A stretch of DNA of 64,000 nt, taken from NCBI GenBank assembly GCA_046351395.1, contig JAXLYP010000013.1, positions 62,001-126,000 of the forward strand. The letters run 5' to 3'. The notes under the pieces were generated by a model. The model ran no database searches, was not told the DNA's origin, and saw only the letters and a program-made list of their open reading frames with translations. Made by a program: the position numbers and the translations under genes. This document shows positions 61,281 to 64,000 of the stretch, one piece after another. This DNA comes from CAYYKK01 sp046351395 (GTDB lineage Bacteria > Myxococcota_A > Polyangia > Polyangiales > Polyangiaceae). Position 1 is the stretch's first letter, and each line of letters begins with the position of its first letter.

Positions 61281-62516
61281 GTGCCTGTCCTCAAGCGCAT
61301 CACTGACGCGAACATCCGAGCGGTCTACTGGGCGATCCTCAGCCTCTCGATCGCGTACGGCCTCGCGATCTCGGTGCTCGCGAAGTTCCTCGAGGCGCAC
61401 CACTACGGAAAGGATCAGACCGGCACGCTCGCGATCTGGTTCGCGGGTGGGATCGTCGCGATGAGCCTCCCGTCGGGGTGGCTCATCCGCCGATTCGGCG
61501 GCAAGCGCGTGATGATCGGCGGCCTCCTCGGCTACGCGATCGTCGCCGCCGTGTTCCCGCTCGCGGGCGACTCGTTCTACGGGCTCGGCGTCATTCGAGC
61601 GCTCGACGGCGCGTTCTCCGTGCCGGTGTGGGTCGCGTCCGAGACGATCATCCTCGCGCGCGCGCCGCGCGCCGAGAAGGCGTTCTACACGAGCCTCTAC
61701 GCGCTCTCGCTCGCGCTCGGGTACGTCATCGGCCCGGCGATCGCGTTCGGGCTCGTGAAGATCGGTGGGCGCGACTCCGCGTTCGTCGCGGCGGGCGTCG
61801 TCGCCCTCCTCGCGATCGTGCAGATCGTCTTCCGACTCGAGGACGCGGCGACCCGGCAGGCGCACGGGCCGTCGCCGGACGAGGCGGCCGCCGACGCCGC
61901 CGAGCCCGCCACGCCGACGGGCACCGTGTTCAGCCGCATCAAGACGAGCTGCCTCGCCACGTTCTCGTATGGCTATTTCCAAGCGAGCGTCGTCCTGTTC
62001 CTGCCGACCTTCCTCACGAGCGAGAAGGGGTTCACGGACGATCAGACGGTCATCGTGCCCGCGTTCTTCGCGGCGGGCATGCTCATCTTCGCGAACATCG
62101 CCGGTCGGGCGGGGGACCGCTTCGGCAACCTCGCCGTGATGCGCGCGCTCGGCGTCATCGGCACGCTCACGATCGTCGGCTTCATCGTGGTGAACGGCGT
62201 GGTGCCGCTGTTCGTCCTGGTGTTCGTCGCGGGCGCGTCGCTCGCGTCCGTGTCGCCCCCGAGCCTCGCCCTGCAGGGCATCGTCACGAAGGAGCGGGAC
62301 CTCACGCGCTCTGGCGCGATGTACAACGCGTCCTACGCGGCGGGCATGCTCGCGGGGCCGCCCATCTCGGGGTACTTGTTTCAGCGCTTCAGCGGGACCG
62401 TGATGAACGCGCACTACGCGGGGCTTTGGGCGTTCTTCGTGCTGTTCACGATCGTCTTTCGGAGGGATGATCCCCGCGCTCGCGGCGTTCAGCTCGCGGC
62501 GAAGGAGCCCGCATGA
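61281..62516 (+). CDS. Major facilitator superfamily transporter
   Basis: The 411-residue GTG-start protein has about twelve TM helices. The cytoplasmic loop between TM2 and TM3 reads GWLIRRFGGKRVMIGG, the MFS signature; a central hydrophilic loop of about 35 residues separates the halves. Substrate cannot be predicted; the closest class is drug or sugar efflux type. The stop overlaps the start of the zinc-ribbon gene. Confidence 0.87.
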   Translation: MPVLKRITDANIRAVYWAILSLSIAYGLAISVLAKFLEAHHYGKDQTGTLAIWFAGGIVAMSLPSGWLIRRFGGKRVMIGGLLGYAIVAAVFPLAGDSFYGLGVIRALDGAFSVPVWVASETIILARAPRAEKAFYTSLYALSLALGYVIGPAIAFGLVKIGGRDSAFVAAGVVALLAIVQIVFRLEDAATRQAHGPSPDEAAADAAEPATPTGTVFSRIKTSCLATFSYGYFQASVVLFLPTFLTSEKGFTDDQTVIVPAFFAAGMLIFANIAGRAGDRFGNLAVMRALGVIGTLTIVGFIVVNGVVPLFVLVFVAGASLASVSPPSLALQGIVTKERDLTRSGAMYNASYAAGMLAGPPISGYLFQRFSGTVMNAHYAGLWAFFVLFTIVFRRDDPRARGVQLAAKEPA

Positions 62517-62770
62517 ACAGCCCGGCGACGAAGTGCACGTCCTGTGGTCGACTCGTCGAAGGCGCGCCGCTCTACGCAGCGACGGGCGAAGTCGTGTGCG
62601 CGGCCTGCGAGGCGTCCGCGAAAGATCGCCAGATCCAGGGCGCGTCCGACCGCGATCGACGGTCCAAGCAGGCGATCGTCTTCGCGGCGGTCGGGGCCGT
62701 GGTGCTCATCGTCGTGCTCGTCGGTCTCTTCACGCTGAAGGCGTGCGTGTCCACCAGCGGGCCGCTCTGA
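62513..62770 (+). CDS. Small zinc-ribbon membrane protein
   Basis: The 85-residue product starts at ATG 62513 overlapping the MFS stop (ATGA). N-terminal CTSCG and CAACE form a zinc ribbon; a TM helix (AIVFAAVGAVVLIVVLVGLF) is near the C-terminus. Such one-TM ribbons are often adapters. Function unknown; coupling suggests a role with the MFS protein. Confidence 0.75.
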   Translation: MNSPATKCTSCGRLVEGAPLYAATGEVVCAACEASAKDRQIQGASDRDRRSKQAIVFAAVGAVVLIVVLVGLFTLKACVSTSGPL

Positions 62771-62882
62771 GGGCGCGACCGCGGACACGGACTAGGCGAG
62801 CGACGCAAACTCGTCACCGAGCGGTGGCGAGGGTCCTGCTAGGACGATCGCGTGAATGGTTGACGATCGAAGGGAAGGTGCG

Positions 62883-64000
62883 GTGACCCGTTGGCTCTCG
62901 CGGGCGCCCGCCTGGACGTTCTCGGCGTGGTGCGTAGTCGCCGCGTTTTCGACGTATTTCGCGATGTACGCGTTCCGAAAGCCGTTCACCGCGGGGAAAT
63001 TCGCGGCGCACGTGACGCTGTTCGGCGGCCTCGAGCTCGACGAGAAGACGCTCTTCATCCTCGCTCAGGCGATCGGGTACGCGACGAGCAAGTTCGCGGG
63101 CATCAAGGTCATCAGCGAGCTGTCGGCGGCGCGGCGCGCGTTCGCGATCTTCCTCGCCATCGCGACCGCGGAGCTCGGGCTCGCGGTCTTCGCGCTCGTG
63201 CCCGCCCCGTGGTGCGCGATCGGCCTGGTCGTGAATGGTCTGCCGCTCGGCATGGTCTGGGGCCTGGTGTTCGGGTTCCTCGAGGGCCGGCGCGTGTCCG
63301 ACGTCCTCGGCGCGGGGCTCTGCGCGAGCTTCATCGTCGGGAGCGGCGCGGTGAAGAGCGTCGGCAAGGCGCTCCTCGACGCGGGCGTGGCCGAGCGCTG
63401 GATGCCCGCGCTCACGGGCGCGCTGTTCGCGCCGGTGATGGCGGGGACGGTCTGGATGCTCGCGGTGATCCCGAAGCCCACGGCGGAGGACGAGGCCGCG
63501 CGGACACGGCGCGCGCCCATGGATGGCCCCGCGCGCCGCGCGTTCCTCGCGAAGTACGCGCCCGGCCTCGCGGCGCTCGTGCTCGGGTACATGGTGCTGA
63601 CGGCGCTCCGCGACTTCAGGGACAACTTCGCGCGCGAACTCTGGGACGCGCTCGGGTTCGGGGAGACGCCGTCGATCCTCGCGACCGCGGAGCTCCCCGT
63701 GGCGTTCGGCGCGCTCCTCCCCGTCGTGCTCGTCATGCTCGTGAAGGACAACCGGCGCGCGCTCGGCGTGATGCACGGCGTGCTCGTCGCGGGCGCAGTC
63801 CTCGCGGGCGGCAGCACGCTGCTCTTCCAAGCGGGCGCGATCGGCCCCGTCACCTGGATGATCTCGGTCGGGGTGGGGCTCTACGTCGCGTACGTCCCGT
63901 TCAACTGCGTCCTCTTCGATCGTCTCATCGCCGCGACGGGGACGGTCGGGACGGCAGGGTTTCTCATCTACGTGTCGGACGCGTCCGGCTACCTCGGGAG
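62883..64000 (+). CDS. DUF5690-family MFS-like membrane protein, cut by the window edge
   Basis: GTG 62883 follows AGGGAAGG and is preferred; ATG 62856 is in frame upstream. The visible 372 residues have at least nine TM segments with the family pattern STYFAMYAFRKPFTAG, GLPLGMVWGLVFGFLEGRR and LTALRDFRDNF. The family resembles UhpC/GlpT-like carriers and is uncharacterised. The 3' end is missing. Confidence 0.82.
   Translation, partial: MTRWLSRAPAWTFSAWCVVAAFSTYFAMYAFRKPFTAGKFAAHVTLFGGLELDEKTLFILAQAIGYATSKFAGIKVISELSAARRAFAIFLAIATAELGLAVFALVPAPWCAIGLVVNGLPLGMVWGLVFGFLEGRRVSDVLGAGLCASFIVGSGAVKSVGKALLDAGVAERWMPALTGALFAPVMAGTVWMLAVIPKPTAEDEAARTRRAPMDGPARRAFLAKYAPGLAALVLGYMVLTALRDFRDNFARELWDALGFGETPSILATAELPVAFGALLPVVLVMLVKDNRRALGVMHGVLVAGAVLAGGSTLLFQAGAIGPVTWMISVGVGLYVAYVPFNCVLFDRLIAATGTVGTAGFLIYVSDASGYLG

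Noticed and set aside
1..64000. tRNA or rRNA genes
   Set aside because: No T-arm GTTCRA with matching acceptor stem or rRNA-like stretch was noticed in the intergenic regions.

Overview
The window comes from a very GC-rich genome that looks like a myxobacterium (phylum Myxococcota, probably Polyangia). The evidence is GC close to 70% with G or C at almost every third codon position, frequent GTG starts, five eukaryote-type Ser/Thr kinases in 64 kb, many lipoproteins, two surface proteins ending in a MYXO-CTERM-like tail, and PEGA, TSP3, IPT/TIG and VCBS surface modules. No rRNA, tRNA, CRISPR array, prophage, integrase or transposase was found.

Layout. 0-5 kb (minus): a cut lipoprotein, then an overlapping operon of two FadL-type outer-membrane proteins and a beta-propeller lipoprotein. 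5-12 kb: a RlmN-type radical-SAM enzyme, an NhaD-type antiporter, tatB-tatC, and a divergent ABC1-kinase/TetR pair around a 29-bp perfect palindrome that contains both start codons. A 190-bp dispersed repeat with terminal inverted repeats follows tetR. 12-28 kb: a lipoprotein, a 5'-3' exonuclease, and a surface-protein locus flanked by two Ser/Thr kinases. The locus holds a TPR/PEGA barrel-like protein, a Kelch/Cys-rich MYXO-CTERM protein, a protein with fifteen disintegrin-like repeats plus TSP3 repeats and a MYXO-CTERM, and a TSP3-OmpA protein. 28-38 kb: a hemerythrin protein overlapping an exported protein, a 1342-residue transglutaminase-like protein coupled to an aminopeptidase lipoprotein, and two adjacent kinases that both contain frameshifts. 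38-49.5 kb: serA, a VTT-domain membrane protein with a six-IPT/TIG protein, a CpxP/Spy-like protein, a fatty-acid desaturase, a glycine-rich lipoprotein, an RRM protein, manC and a single-TM protein. 49.5-64 kb: a VCBS lipoprotein, a PEGA protein with a kinase-PEGA fusion, an uncharacterised protein with a TlpA-type thioredoxin, a HEAT-repeat membrane protein, cutA, a frameshifted small lipoprotein, further copies of the dispersed repeat, an MFS transporter, a small zinc-ribbon protein and a cut DUF5690-like protein.

How it fits together. Most of the window is envelope and signalling: outer-membrane barrels, Ca2+-binding repeats, lipoproteins and membrane-tethered kinases. Many genes are coupled by ATGA or GTGA overlaps. 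Several lead genes have a TAnnnT-like hexamer only 6-8 nt before a GTG/ATG and no Shine-Dalgarno, which suggests leaderless transcripts.

Caution. At least five loci (four between 35.9 and 37.0 kb and at 55.8 and 60.7-60.9 kb) need 1-2 nt indels to restore the reading frame. Either the assembly has small indel errors or these genes are decaying.
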